From Planctomycetota bacterium (GTDB lineage: Bacteria; Planctomycetota; UBA1135; UBA2386): a DNA stretch of 52,848 nt. Under the pieces are notes generated by a model. That model had not been told where the DNA came from and did no database searches. It saw only the letters and a program-made list of their open reading frames with translations. The stretch covers positions 1 to 52,848 of the forward strand of contig JADLFX010000023.1 of NCBI GenBank assembly GCA_020849665.1, read 5' to 3'. Positions 33,630-41,299 of this stretch are shown here, piece after piece. Numbering within the stretch: the stretch's first letter is position 1; every line of letters starts with the position of its first letter. The translations under genes and the position numbers were made by a program.

Positions 33630-34649
33630 TCAGGCGCCCGGGCCGAGCGCGAGCACGATCTTGCCGAAGTGGCTGCCGCTCTCGAGGTGGCGCAGCGCGG
33701 CCACCGCCTGGGAGAACGGGAACACCCGGTCGAGGACCGGTCGCAGGCGGTGCAGCGCGATCGCCGCGTTCATGCGTTCGAACATCGCCCGGCTCCCGAC
33801 GAAGATCCCTGCCAGGCGGATCTGGCGCATCACCGCGGGCAGGGGATCGACCTGCCCCGCGCCGGCGAGCACGCCGATGAGCGCGATGGTCCCGCCCATG
33901 CGCACCGCCCGCAGCGAGCGCGGCAACGTGCCCGCGCCGCCCACCTCCACCACCAGGTCCACGCCGCGCCCGCCCGTGAGCGCACGCACGCGCTTGTCCC
34001 ACTCGGGCTCGCGCCGGTAGTCGACGCCCTCGTCGGCGCCCAGCGCGCGCGCGCGGTCCAGCCGCTCCGGGCTGCTGGACAGGACCACGACCCGGGCGCC
34101 CGCCCGCTTGGCGAAGAGCAGCGCGAACGTCGACACGCCGCCCATGCCCTGCACCAGCACCGTGCCGCCCGGCGCGACACGCCCGGTCTCCACCACCGCG
34201 TTCCAGGCCGTGAGCGCCGCGCAAGGCAGGGTCGCGGCCTCCGCATCGCTGAGGTGGTCGGGCACCGCGATCACGCCGTCTTCCTCGAGCACGGCCTCCT
34301 CCGCCAGGAGCCCGTCGCGCGTGCCGCCCAGGTCGGTGCGCGCCTTCGCCTCGTCGAGGTCCCCATCCACCCAGCCCTGGAAGAACGTGCCCGCCACGCG
34401 GTCGCCCACGCGCACCCGCTGCACGCCGGCGCCCAGTGCCACCACGGTCCCCACTCCATCGGAGACCGGGACGCGGGGGCGTACCAGGCGGGGGTTGTAC
34501 GTGCCCTGCACCATCATCAGGTCGCGGTAGTTCAGCGACAGCGCATGGAGGCGCACGCGCACCTGCCGCGGTCCGGGTTCGGGGAGGGGACGCTCCGCCG
34601 GCGTCAGATGGTCGAGGCCGAAGGCCGCGCGGATCTCGTAGACCTGCAT
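33630..34649 (-). CDS. Zinc-type alcohol dehydrogenase / quinone oxidoreductase (MDR superfamily)
   Basis: 339 residues starting MQVYEIRAAFGLDHLTPAERPLPEPGP. It has the GroES-like N-terminal domain ('LHALSLNYRDLMMVQGTYNP', 'PVSDGVGTVVALGAGV') and the Rossmann domain ('VLVQGMGGVSTFALLFAKRAGARVVVLSSSPERLDRARALGADEGVDYR'). The catalytic-zinc Cys and His of classical alcohol dehydrogenases and the four-Cys structural zinc site are not evident, so it is better described as a zinc-independent NAD(P)H-dependent MDR oxidoreductase. The substrate is unknown; the enzyme is cytoplasmic. AGGGG lies 4-5 nt before ATG 34649. It is divergent from lpxA and 81 bp upstream of the enzyme I homologue, with which it may be co-transcribed. 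Confidence 0.9.
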   Translation of the reverse strand: MQVYEIRAAFGLDHLTPAERPLPEPGPRQVRVRLHALSLNYRDLMMVQGTYNPRLVRPRVPVSDGVGTVVALGAGVQRVRVGDRVAGTFFQGWVDGDLDEAKARTDLGGTRDGLLAEEAVLEEDGVIAVPDHLSDAEAATLPCAALTAWNAVVETGRVAPGGTVLVQGMGGVSTFALLFAKRAGARVVVLSSSPERLDRARALGADEGVDYRREPEWDKRVRALTGGRGVDLVVEVGGAGTLPRSLRAVRMGGTIALIGVLAGAGQVDPLPAVMRQIRLAGIFVGSRAMFERMNAAIALHRLRPVLDRVFPFSQAVAALRHLESGSHFGKIVLALGPGA

Positions 34650-34693
34650 TCCCCTGGATCTACGACAAGAGCTCCGGCGCCGCGAGGTGCCCG

Positions 34694-34722
34694 TTGCCGG
34701 CAGCCCCTGCTCCTCCCACAAT
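34694..34722 (+). promoter_or_regulatory. candidate sigma-70 promoter of the lpxA operon
   Basis: TTGCCG (34694-34699) and CACAAT (34717-34722) are separated by exactly 17 bp. Transcription would start near 34729, about 45 nt before the lpxA ATG at 34774. Both hexamers match consensus at four positions. By eye only. Confidence 0.4.
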
Positions 34723-34773
34723 GCCGAGCGTCCACCCCGAACCGCCTTGACCTCCCCGCGCGCCTCCGACCGC

Positions 34774-35616
34774 ATGACTCCGGAACGACCTGGAATCCAC
34801 CCGACCGCGGTGGTGGCGGAAGGGGCAGAGATCGGCAAGGACGTGAGGATCGGCCCCTACTGCTTGGTCGGCCCGCGAGTCCGGATCGGCGACGGCTGCA
34901 TCCTCCACTCCCACGTCGTGCTCGACGGCGACACCATCCTGGGCGAGCGCAACGAGCTGTTCCCGTTCGCGGCGCTGGGCGCGCGCCCGCAGGACAAGAA
35001 GCTGACCGAGAAGACGCCGGTCGGCGCGCTGCGGATCGGCAGCGGCAACCAGATCCGCGAGTACGTCACCATCCATCCGGGCACGCCGTTCGGCAAGGGC
35101 GTGACCGTGCTGGGCGACAACAACATGCTGCTCGCGGCCAGCCACATCGGCCACGACGCCATCGTCGGGAACAACGTGGTGTTCACCAACGGCGCCATGG
35201 CCGCCGGTCACTCCACGGTGGGCGACCGCGCGATCCTCGGCGCGGTGTGCGGCATCCACCAGTACGCCCGGGTCGGCGCCCTGGCGATGGTCGGCGCCGG
35301 GGCGATGGTGTCGCGCGACGTGCCGCCGTACGCGCTGGTCCAGGGGGATCGCGCCCGCCTCGTGGGGCTCAACCTCGTGGGTCTGCGGCGCTCCGGCCTG
35401 CCCAGCGAGTCGATCATCAGGCTCAAGCGCGCGTTCCGCCTGCTCTTCTGGCGCACCGGCTCGATCCACGACCGGATTGCGGCCGTCCGGGAGAGCTTGG
35501 GCACGGACCCACTGGTTCGCGAGATGCTGGACTTCGTGGAGGACAGCAAGCGCGGTGTCGTGGTGCCCCGCGGCCGGGTCGGACCGACCGACGAACTCGA
35601 GCTGGCGGAGCACTGA
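34774..35616 (+). CDS. lpxA: Acyl-ACP:UDP-N-acetylglucosamine O-acyltransferase
   Basis: 280 residues (E. coli LpxA 262). It shows hexapeptide repeats of the left-handed beta-helix from 'IHPTAVVAEGAEIGKDVRIGPYCLVGPRVRIGDGC' onward. 'IREYVTIHPGT' matches the family, and 'ASHIGHDAIVGN' holds H127, equivalent to the catalytic H125 of the E. coli enzyme. The C-terminal helices 'RSGLPSESIIRLKRAFRLLF' are also typical. It catalyses the first step of lipid A synthesis in the cytoplasm, so the organism should have an LPS outer membrane. The frame extends 29 codons upstream, but ATG 34774 gives the family N-terminus. It heads an operon: the next gene starts 9 nt after its stop and two further genes are coupled by overlaps. 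No other lpx gene is in the window. Confidence 0.96.
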   Translation: MTPERPGIHPTAVVAEGAEIGKDVRIGPYCLVGPRVRIGDGCILHSHVVLDGDTILGERNELFPFAALGARPQDKKLTEKTPVGALRIGSGNQIREYVTIHPGTPFGKGVTVLGDNNMLLAASHIGHDAIVGNNVVFTNGAMAAGHSTVGDRAILGAVCGIHQYARVGALAMVGAGAMVSRDVPPYALVQGDRARLVGLNLVGLRRSGLPSESIIRLKRAFRLLFWRTGSIHDRIAAVRESLGTDPLVREMLDFVEDSKRGVVVPRGRVGPTDELELAEH

Positions 35617-35625
35617 GGGTCCGTG

Positions 35626-37092
35626 ATGCGCGTGCGTGCGGTGCTCCCCGCGGCGCTCCTGCTGGCGGCGCACGCCGCGGCCCAGGACCCGGGACCCGCG
35701 GTGCGCAGCGTGCAGACCGCGGACGGATCCCGCTTCGTGCTGGTGCCCACCTCGGGCCCGCCCGTGGTGCACTGGGTCGTCGCCAGCCGTTCCGGCCCGC
35801 TCGCGGACCCGCCCGGACTGGAGGGCCTCGCCCACGCGGTGACGGCGGCCTCGTTGAGCGGCACCGGCTCGCTCGGCTCGCTCGATCCGGAGCGTGAACG
35901 CGCCGCGCTGGCGGAGGAGGAGACGCTGGAGGCGCGGCTCGCCGCGGCGCGTGGCCAGGCCGGCACCCAGGCCGAGGCCGCGGCCGCGCAGCTCGCCAGG
36001 GCGAGGGCCGAGGCGGAGGCGCTCGGCGACCCCCTGGCGTTCGAACGGGCGCTGCGCGCCGCGCCCGCGAGCGGCGCCACGGTCAGCCGACTGCCGCAGG
36101 CCACGCTGGTCGAGGTCGTGGCCACGCTCGATGGCCTGCCGCGCGTCGCCGAACTCCTCCTGGCGCGGCGCGAGGACGCCGTGCTGCGCGGCTGGCGCGA
36201 GCGCCTCGCCGCGACCCGGAGGGAGCTCGGCGCGGCCCGCGCCGTCTCGCCGCTGGGCGCGGCGCACGAGGAGCTCCTGCGGCTGGCGTTCCAGGAGCAC
36301 CCCTACCGTCGCTTCCTGCCCGCGGCGGAGTCGCTGCGGGAGCCGACCCGCGCCGAGGCGGTGGCCCTCTACCGGCGCGTGCAGGCGCCGCCCCGGACGC
36401 TGCACGTCCTGGTCGGCGGCTTCGACGTACCGGCAGTGGAGGCGATGCTGCAGCGCGTGTTCGACCGCACCGGCCTGTGGAAGGACGAGGCCGAGACCGC
36501 GCCGCGCGCGCACCCCGGCGCGCGGGAGGGCCTGATCCGCACCGGGAACGGCGGCGGCGTGCTCGTGGCGCACTTCCTGCCCGCGCCGCCGGCGCCGGCG
36601 TCGCTCCTGCCCCTGGCCACGTGGCTCGGCGATCCCGACGAGGGGCACGTGGTGAGTGCGCTGCGCGCGCAGGGCCACCCGCAGGCACGCGTGCAGGCAT
36701 GGCTGCCGTACCCGGACTGGGACGGAGGCACGCTGCTGCTCGAGGTCTTCGATCCGCGCGTGCGCAGCGACCAGGACACCCGCGTGCTGGCCGCCAAGAT
36801 CGCGCAGCTCCTCGACGAGGCGGGCACCCAGCCCCCCGACGCGGCCGCACTCGAGCGCACCCACAGCGCCTTGCGCGCCGCGCGCACCCGGGCGTTCGCC
36901 GCCAACGGGCCCCTGGCGGTGCATCTGGCGACCGCCCTCTTCGTCGAGGGACGCGCCGCCGAGGACGTGTTGCGCGGCGACCCCAGGCTCGACGCCGCCG
37001 GCCTGCAGCGCACGGCGGCGGGCCTCTTCGACCGCGAGCGGCGCATCGTGCTGCGCGTCCTGGCCGCCCGACCCACGGAGCGAGGCCGGTGA
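35626..37092 (+). CDS. Exported M16-peptidase-like protein lacking the zinc motif
   Basis: 488 residues with a signal peptide (MRVRAVLPAALLLAAHAAAQ). The body matches insulinase-type M16 domains: 'HWVVASRSGPLADPPGLEGLAHAVTAAS', a long Glu/Ala-rich helix (about 90-135), 'LAFQEHPYRRFLPAAESLREPTRAEAVALYRRVQAPPRTLHVLVGGFDVPAVEAML' and a C-terminal M16 half. The zinc motif H-x-x-E-H is replaced by H-A-V-T-A (codons near 35832), so Glu and the second His are missing and peptidase activity is unlikely. ATG 35626 is preferred to GTG 35623 because GAGGG (35615-35619, overlapping the lpxA stop) then sits 6 nt upstream. The stop overlaps the next start (GTGA). A non-catalytic chaperone-like or scaffold role in the envelope is inference. 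Confidence 0.82.
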   Translation: MRVRAVLPAALLLAAHAAAQDPGPAVRSVQTADGSRFVLVPTSGPPVVHWVVASRSGPLADPPGLEGLAHAVTAASLSGTGSLGSLDPERERAALAEEETLEARLAAARGQAGTQAEAAAAQLARARAEAEALGDPLAFERALRAAPASGATVSRLPQATLVEVVATLDGLPRVAELLLARREDAVLRGWRERLAATRRELGAARAVSPLGAAHEELLRLAFQEHPYRRFLPAAESLREPTRAEAVALYRRVQAPPRTLHVLVGGFDVPAVEAMLQRVFDRTGLWKDEAETAPRAHPGAREGLIRTGNGGGVLVAHFLPAPPAPASLLPLATWLGDPDEGHVVSALRAQGHPQARVQAWLPYPDWDGGTLLLEVFDPRVRSDQDTRVLAAKIAQLLDEAGTQPPDAAALERTHSALRAARTRAFAANGPLAVHLATALFVEGRAAEDVLRGDPRLDAAGLQRTAAGLFDRERRIVLRVLAARPTERGR

Positions 37093-39251
37093 GCCGCGGC
37101 TGCGCACCCCTCCTGGCACTCGCCCTCGCCGCCTGCTGGTCGCAGCAGGTCGCCACCGAGACCGTGCCCCTCCCCAGCGACCCGCCGCCCCTCCCGCGGG
37201 AGCGCAGCGGGACGCCCGGCGCCACGCGTCCGAACCTGGCGATCCCCACGCTGCGCAGCGAGGCGGCGGGCCTCGCCCGCGAGAGCGTGCCGGGCGGCCT
37301 CACGATCCTGGCCCGCGACGACGCGGGTGCGCGCGGGCCCACGGCCACGATCGCGCACGCCGTCCTGCTCCTGCCGGTGGGACGCAACACCGGCAAGCCC
37401 GGGCTCGCCGACCTCGCGACCTGGATGCTCCTGGAGGCCGCCGACGGCGGCGCCCCGTCGCTGCAGCGCCGCGTGCAGGCGCTGGGAGGCGGCGTGGAGT
37501 TCTGGGTGTCGGGCGGCCACGTGCGCCTCTCGCTCGAGGTGCCGGCCGCCGAGTTCCCGGCCGCGCTCGGCCACCTGGCCGCCGCCCTGGCCCGGCCCGT
37601 GGCCGCGCCCGCGCAGTTGGAGCGGCTGCGTGCGCGGGCCCGCCGTGCCCTCACCGGCGAGGCGCTCCTGAGCCCACTGCTGTGGACCGGCGCGCGGGTG
37701 CTCGGCAACCAGCCCCTGCCCCCCGAGGAATTCGTCGCGGCGCTGGCCCAGCGCACGCCCGAGGAGGTGGAGGAGTGGCACCGCCTGCTCCTGCGCCCGT
37801 TCGGCGCCGTGCTGGCCGTGAGCGTGCCCGGCCGGGCCGCCGAGGACGCCCTGGCGCTGGCCCGGAACGCGGTGCAGGCGTGGACCGGAACCACCATGGC
37901 CTCGCCCGCCGCGGCGCCGCCGCCGGAGGTGCCGACCATGGCGGGCCTGGTGTTCGTGCCGCTCGAGGTGCCGCTGGCCGAGATCGCGCTGCTCGCCCCG
38001 CTCCCGCTCCTCGGCGCGCCCCAGGCCGCGGAGACCCAGGTGCTGCTCGAGTGCCTCTCGGCGGGCGGCGTCGGCGGCCGCGCCGGCGAACAGCTGCGTC
38101 GCGTCTTCGGCCGCGAACTGGCGCTCGAGACCCGCACGGTGCTCGACGGACCACGCCGCTTCGCCGCGTTCACCGCGCGCGTACCGGTCGCGGAGGCGCC
38201 GCGCGTGGTCGAGGCATTGCGTGCCGCCCTCGCCTCGCTGGTGGCGCGCACGCCGCGCGACGACGAGGCCGGCGCCGCGCTGCTGCGCGTGCGGCTTGCG
38301 ATGCTGGCCGAGGAGGAATCCGGCCAGACCTGGCTGCTGGCAGCCGCGGCGCGCACCCTGGCGCGGGTCGAGGATCGCGCGTGGCGTGCCACACGCGAGG
38401 CGCTGCTCGAGGCACGCGCCCCGGAGCTCGGCGGCGCCGCGGCCGCCCTCGGCGACACGTGCCGGATCGTCGTCGTCGGCGGCAACCCAGGCTCGCATCC
38501 CGGCGCGAGCGAGCTGGACGACGCGTTCCCGCAGACCCTGCCCCTGGAGGACGAGGGCGGTGCGGCGGTCGAGATCGGCGCGGCCAGGCCGCTCCTGGAC
38601 CTCGCGACCGAGGCCCTGGGCGGCCGCGACGCGCTGGCCGCGGTGCGCGGCTGGCAGGCTCGCGCCCGGGTCGAGTCGCCGCTGGGCGCCACGGCCGGCG
38701 ACGAACTCTGGTTCGCGCTCCCCGACCGGTTCCGCCGCCGCCGCACCGTGCTGGCCACGACCATCGAGACGGTGGCCAGCGGCACGGGCGGAAGCGAGGC
38801 CGTGGCGGGGGAGCGCGTCGAGCTGCCGGCGGCGGAGGCCCAGTCCCTGGCCCGCTACCCCGCGCTGCATCCGCTCCTGCTCCTCGGGGCCGTGGCGCGT
38901 GGCGAGTCCGCGTGGCGGCTGGTCGGCGTGCACCGGCGCGGCGGCCGCGAACTCGGCATCCTGGAGGCCGTGGACGACACGAAGGAGCGGACGCGGCTGT
39001 GGATCGACGCAGAGAGCGGACTGCCGCGCCGGCTCGAGACGCACGAGTGGCGCCACGGCGTGGGGCGCGTGTCCCTGGCGGCGGAGTTCGACGACTACCG
39101 CGCCGTCTCCGGGCTGCGCGCGCCGTTCCGGATGCGCGTGCAGATCGACGGGGGCCGCGACGCCGTGACCACGATCTTCCAGACCTTCCTGCCCAGCGCC
39201 CCCGCGCCGGCGGCGCTCCAGCTGGGCGGGCCGCCCGGGGACCTGCGATGA
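37089..39251 (+). CDS. M16-peptidase-like lipoprotein with a LolA-like C-terminal domain, zinc motif missing
   Basis: 720 residues from a GTG start that overlaps the previous stop (GTGA). The N-terminus is a lipoprotein signal (VSRGCAPLLALALAAC, lipobox L-A-A-C). A first M16-type domain contains 'VLLLPVGRNTGKPGLADLATWMLLEAADGG', where the usual H-x-x-E-H is D-L-A-T-W, so the metal site is absent; a second M16-type half follows to about 450. From about 510 to 715 is a beta-rich domain resembling outer-membrane lipoprotein-sorting proteins (LolA/LolB-like): 'LPDRFRRRRTVLATTIETVASG', 'RYPALHPLLLLGAV', 'LWIDAESGLPRRLETHEW', 'DYRAVSGLRAPFRMRVQIDG'. With its partner at 35626 it could form an M16-like dimer with no active subunit. 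Position next to lpxA suggests an outer-membrane role (inference). The stop overlaps the next start (ATGA). Confidence 0.8.
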   Translation: MSRGCAPLLALALAACWSQQVATETVPLPSDPPPLPRERSGTPGATRPNLAIPTLRSEAAGLARESVPGGLTILARDDAGARGPTATIAHAVLLLPVGRNTGKPGLADLATWMLLEAADGGAPSLQRRVQALGGGVEFWVSGGHVRLSLEVPAAEFPAALGHLAAALARPVAAPAQLERLRARARRALTGEALLSPLLWTGARVLGNQPLPPEEFVAALAQRTPEEVEEWHRLLLRPFGAVLAVSVPGRAAEDALALARNAVQAWTGTTMASPAAAPPPEVPTMAGLVFVPLEVPLAEIALLAPLPLLGAPQAAETQVLLECLSAGGVGGRAGEQLRRVFGRELALETRTVLDGPRRFAAFTARVPVAEAPRVVEALRAALASLVARTPRDDEAGAALLRVRLAMLAEEESGQTWLLAAAARTLARVEDRAWRATREALLEARAPELGGAAAALGDTCRIVVVGGNPGSHPGASELDDAFPQTLPLEDEGGAAVEIGAARPLLDLATEALGGRDALAAVRGWQARARVESPLGATAGDELWFALPDRFRRRRTVLATTIETVASGTGGSEAVAGERVELPAAEAQSLARYPALHPLLLLGAVARGESAWRLVGVHRRGGRELGILEAVDDTKERTRLWIDAESGLPRRLETHEWRHGVGRVSLAAEFDDYRAVSGLRAPFRMRVQIDGGRDAVTTIFQTFLPSAPAPAALQLGGPPGDLR

Positions 39252-40090
39252 AGACGCTCCTCGGGGTCGCCTCGCTGACCGCGCTGGCCGGAGTGCCGGC
39301 GGTGCTCCTGCTCGCACCGCAGGCCGGCGAGGTCCGCACCGCGGAGCGGCGCCCGCTCTCGGCCAGGGTGGAGGTCCTGCGCGGGGCACGCGGCAACGTC
39401 GTGTGGTTCCACGGCGAGACCGGCGCGGTGCTGATCGAGCCCTCGCCCGCGCCGCTGGAGCCCGAGGCCGCGCGCGCGCTGCGCGAACAGGAGCGCGTCC
39501 CTCTGCGCTACCGGATCCTCCTGGGCCCACCCGACCCGAACGCCGGCGACGTGGGCCGCGCCGCGGGCGACGCGGTGCAGACGGTGGCCCACAAGCTCGT
39601 GCACGAGGCCATGCAGCGCAAGGCGCGCGGCGCCGACCTCGCGTTCGAAGGCACGCTCTACCTGCATCTCGACGGCGAGAAGGTCTCCGTGCAGCACAAG
39701 GGCGTCGCGCGCACCGAGGCCGACACGTTCGCCTACCTGCACCAGGAACAGGTGCTGGTGGTCGGCGATCTGGTCCAGTCTGGCGTCCATCCCGCCGCAC
39801 CGCCGGGCGGCGGAGCCGTGCGCCAGTGGCTGCGCGTCCTCAAGGAGCTGCGCAAGGACTTCAAGGGCAACGAGGCGCTCAAGGTCGTCCCCTCGGTCGG
39901 CGCCCCCGGCGGCCTGGAACTGCTCCAGGAGCAGATCGACTACCTGCAGGACCTGATCGATGTCGTGGACGAAGGCCACCGCCGCGGCCTCGACCTCCAG
40001 GAGACCCTCGACTCCGCCGGCGCGTTCCGCACCAAACACCGCCGCACCGGCGACCCCCGCGCCCTGATCGAATCCGCATACCGACTCTGA
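39248..40090 (+). CDS. Exported metallo-beta-lactamase-like protein lacking the metal-binding motif
   Basis: 280 residues with a signal-like N-terminus (MKTLLGVASLTALAGVPAVLLLA). 'RGNVVWFHGETGAVLIEPSP' resembles the first strands of MBL-fold proteins. 'FEGTLYLHLDGEKVSVQHKGVARTEADTFAYLHQEQVLVVGDLVQSGVHP' closely follows the MBL 'lhPGpAHTdgDtvvyfpeanVLhtGDLf' segment. The H-x-H-x-D-H signature is not present between them, and the HT of that third segment is R-T, while the following D (GDL) remains. Hydrolase activity is therefore unlikely. The C-terminal ~100 residues are helical. ATG 39248 overlaps the preceding stop (ATGA). It is the last gene of the lpxA run, and its stop codon lies inside a repeat element shared with the GT2 gene at 23688. 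Confidence 0.75.
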   Translation: MKTLLGVASLTALAGVPAVLLLAPQAGEVRTAERRPLSARVEVLRGARGNVVWFHGETGAVLIEPSPAPLEPEAARALREQERVPLRYRILLGPPDPNAGDVGRAAGDAVQTVAHKLVHEAMQRKARGADLAFEGTLYLHLDGEKVSVQHKGVARTEADTFAYLHQEQVLVVGDLVQSGVHPAAPPGGGAVRQWLRVLKELRKDFKGNEALKVVPSVGAPGGLELLQEQIDYLQDLIDVVDEGHRRGLDLQETLDSAGAFRTKHRRTGDPRALIESAYRL

Positions 40091-40123
40091 GCAATCTCGA
40101 CGGCTCCGTTACGCGCCCGTAAC
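40082..40123 (+). repeat. Repeat element copy B, containing the stop codon of the MBL-like gene
   Basis: A 22-nt block beginning CGACTCTGAGCAATC (40082-40103) is identical to the minus-strand block at 23675-23696. Four differing bases and a shared GTTACGC follow. Here GTTACG and CGTAAC (40108-40113 / 40118-40123) form a perfect stem with loop CGCC; one more C-G pair (40107/40124) extends it. TGA at 40088-40090 is the gene stop. It lies in a gap between convergent genes, like copy A. Confidence 0.85.
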
Positions 40124-40143
40124 GCACGCCAGCCCAAGCCACC

Positions 40144-40866
40144 TCAGCCGCCGGACAGATCGAGCACGCGCACCCCCGGCACCGAGTCGCGCACCACCGC
40201 GCGCGCCAGGTCCACCCAGGTCGCGCAGCGGTCCAACACCACCGAGTCGGAGGTCGCCACGGGGTCCTGCGCCACGCACAGGACCGGGTCGGGACTGGGC
40301 ACCACCTCGACCGTCCACGGGCGGTCGCGCACCTGCGCGTGCTCGCGCAGGAACCCGGCCAGCCGGCCGCTGTTCGCGACCGGCGCGTCGAGCAGCCAGT
40401 GCGCCGCGGCGACGCCATGCCGTTCCAGCCACGTGCCGATGCGCTCGAGCGCCGGTCCGGTCTCCGCCACGATGCGATACGTGCCGTGCACGCTCGCCAT
40501 GTCGCGCAGACACCCGTCCCGGCCGATCAGGAGCACACCGCCGGCCAGTGCGGCCTCCACCGTGGTCAGCACGTTGAACCCGTCCACCACGATCCGCCGT
40601 CCTCGGAGCGCGCCGGCCGCCAGACGGCGCGCCGCCCGCCCTTCCGCCTGCGCAGGCGTGCACGCCGCCCGCTGCACCGCGAGCCGCTGCCGCGCGGTGA
40701 GCGCGTGGCGATCGCCCACGAGCTTCAGCGCCGAAGGCAGCGCGTACCCGCGCTCCAGGAGCCAGCCCAACTCGGCCGCCGCGCGCGCGAGCCCGGCCTC
40801 CTGGTCCTGGGCGAAGAGCCGCCCGTCCTCTGGCGCGGGTCCGCGATGTCTGCGCCGGTCGGGCAT
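40144..40866 (-). CDS. DUF434/DUF5616-type protein of unknown function
   Basis: 240 residues. The N-terminal part (about 1-75) fits DUF434: 'RRRHRGPAPEDGRLFAQDQEAGLARAAAELGWLLERGYALPSALKLVGDRHALTARQRLAVQRAAC'. The C-terminal part is DUF5616-like: 'GRRIVVDGFNVLTTVEAALAGGVLLIGRDGCLRDMASVHGTYR', then 'LLDAPVANSGRLAGFL' and 'DPVATSDSVVLDRCATWVDLARAVV'. The D-G-F-N and L-L-D-A-P-V-x-N-S motifs suggest a nucleotide-binding or PIN/NYN-like fold with several conserved acidic residues, but function is unknown. ATG 40866 is used; an in-frame ATG 15 codons upstream is possible. It is convergent with the MBL-like gene; its upstream side faces a 433-bp spacer. Confidence 0.82.
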   Translation of the reverse strand: MPDRRRHRGPAPEDGRLFAQDQEAGLARAAAELGWLLERGYALPSALKLVGDRHALTARQRLAVQRAACTPAQAEGRAARRLAAGALRGRRIVVDGFNVLTTVEAALAGGVLLIGRDGCLRDMASVHGTYRIVAETGPALERIGTWLERHGVAAAHWLLDAPVANSGRLAGFLREHAQVRDRPWTVEVVPSPDPVLCVAQDPVATSDSVVLDRCATWVDLARAVVRDSVPGVRVLDLSGG

Positions 40867-41299
40867 GGGTGCAATGACGATCGTAGGGGCGAACCGCACG
40901 GCATCCCGCATGGCCTGCCCTGGCCGCCTGGGGCGGGTCCCGCCGCGCGGCGCACATGCTGGTGGCGCCGGAACGCGCATCCCCGCCCTCCCCCATGGGG
41001 CCGACGCATCTGGGTGGCGGGGATCGACATGGAGCCCCCGCCGCCCGGCCGACCACCCTCCCGATCCTTCCGACCGCACGCGGCCCGCCCGCTCGCACCC
41101 ACCCGCTCCAGTCCGGGAGACCGGGGGGCTCCCCAGGGCCGCCCCGGGGCGACCGGCCCCACCCGCGCCGGGCTCGAGCCCCCGAAACACCGCACCCGCG
41201 CCCCGCGTTGCCCCCATCGCGACGGTGCAGGGTCGGCGCGAGCCCTGGCCTGTGGCCGCGCATCCCGCGACCCCCGTCCGAGCCCCCACCGGAGGCACC
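40867..41299. other. Gene-free 433-bp spacer between divergent genes
   Basis: No credible gene is seen. The plus strand is strongly C-rich (long runs such as CCCCCG and CCACCC) and open frames here are shadows. A Shine-Dalgarno GGAGG at 41291-41295 belongs to the next gene. Several GC inverted repeats are possible, but none stands out. The spacer must hold promoters for the DUF434 gene and the exported repeat protein; none could be identified with confidence. Confidence 0.6.

Noticed and set aside
36369..39800. Long minus-strand open frame opposite the M16-like genes
   Set aside because: The plus-strand genes overlap perfectly by ATGA/GTGA and carry signal sequences; the minus frame is Arg-rich and featureless.
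23655..40123. The GTTACGC motif of the repeat as an integron attC core
   Set aside because: The integron core is GTTRRRY and the fifth base here is C; no integron integrase or cassette array is present.
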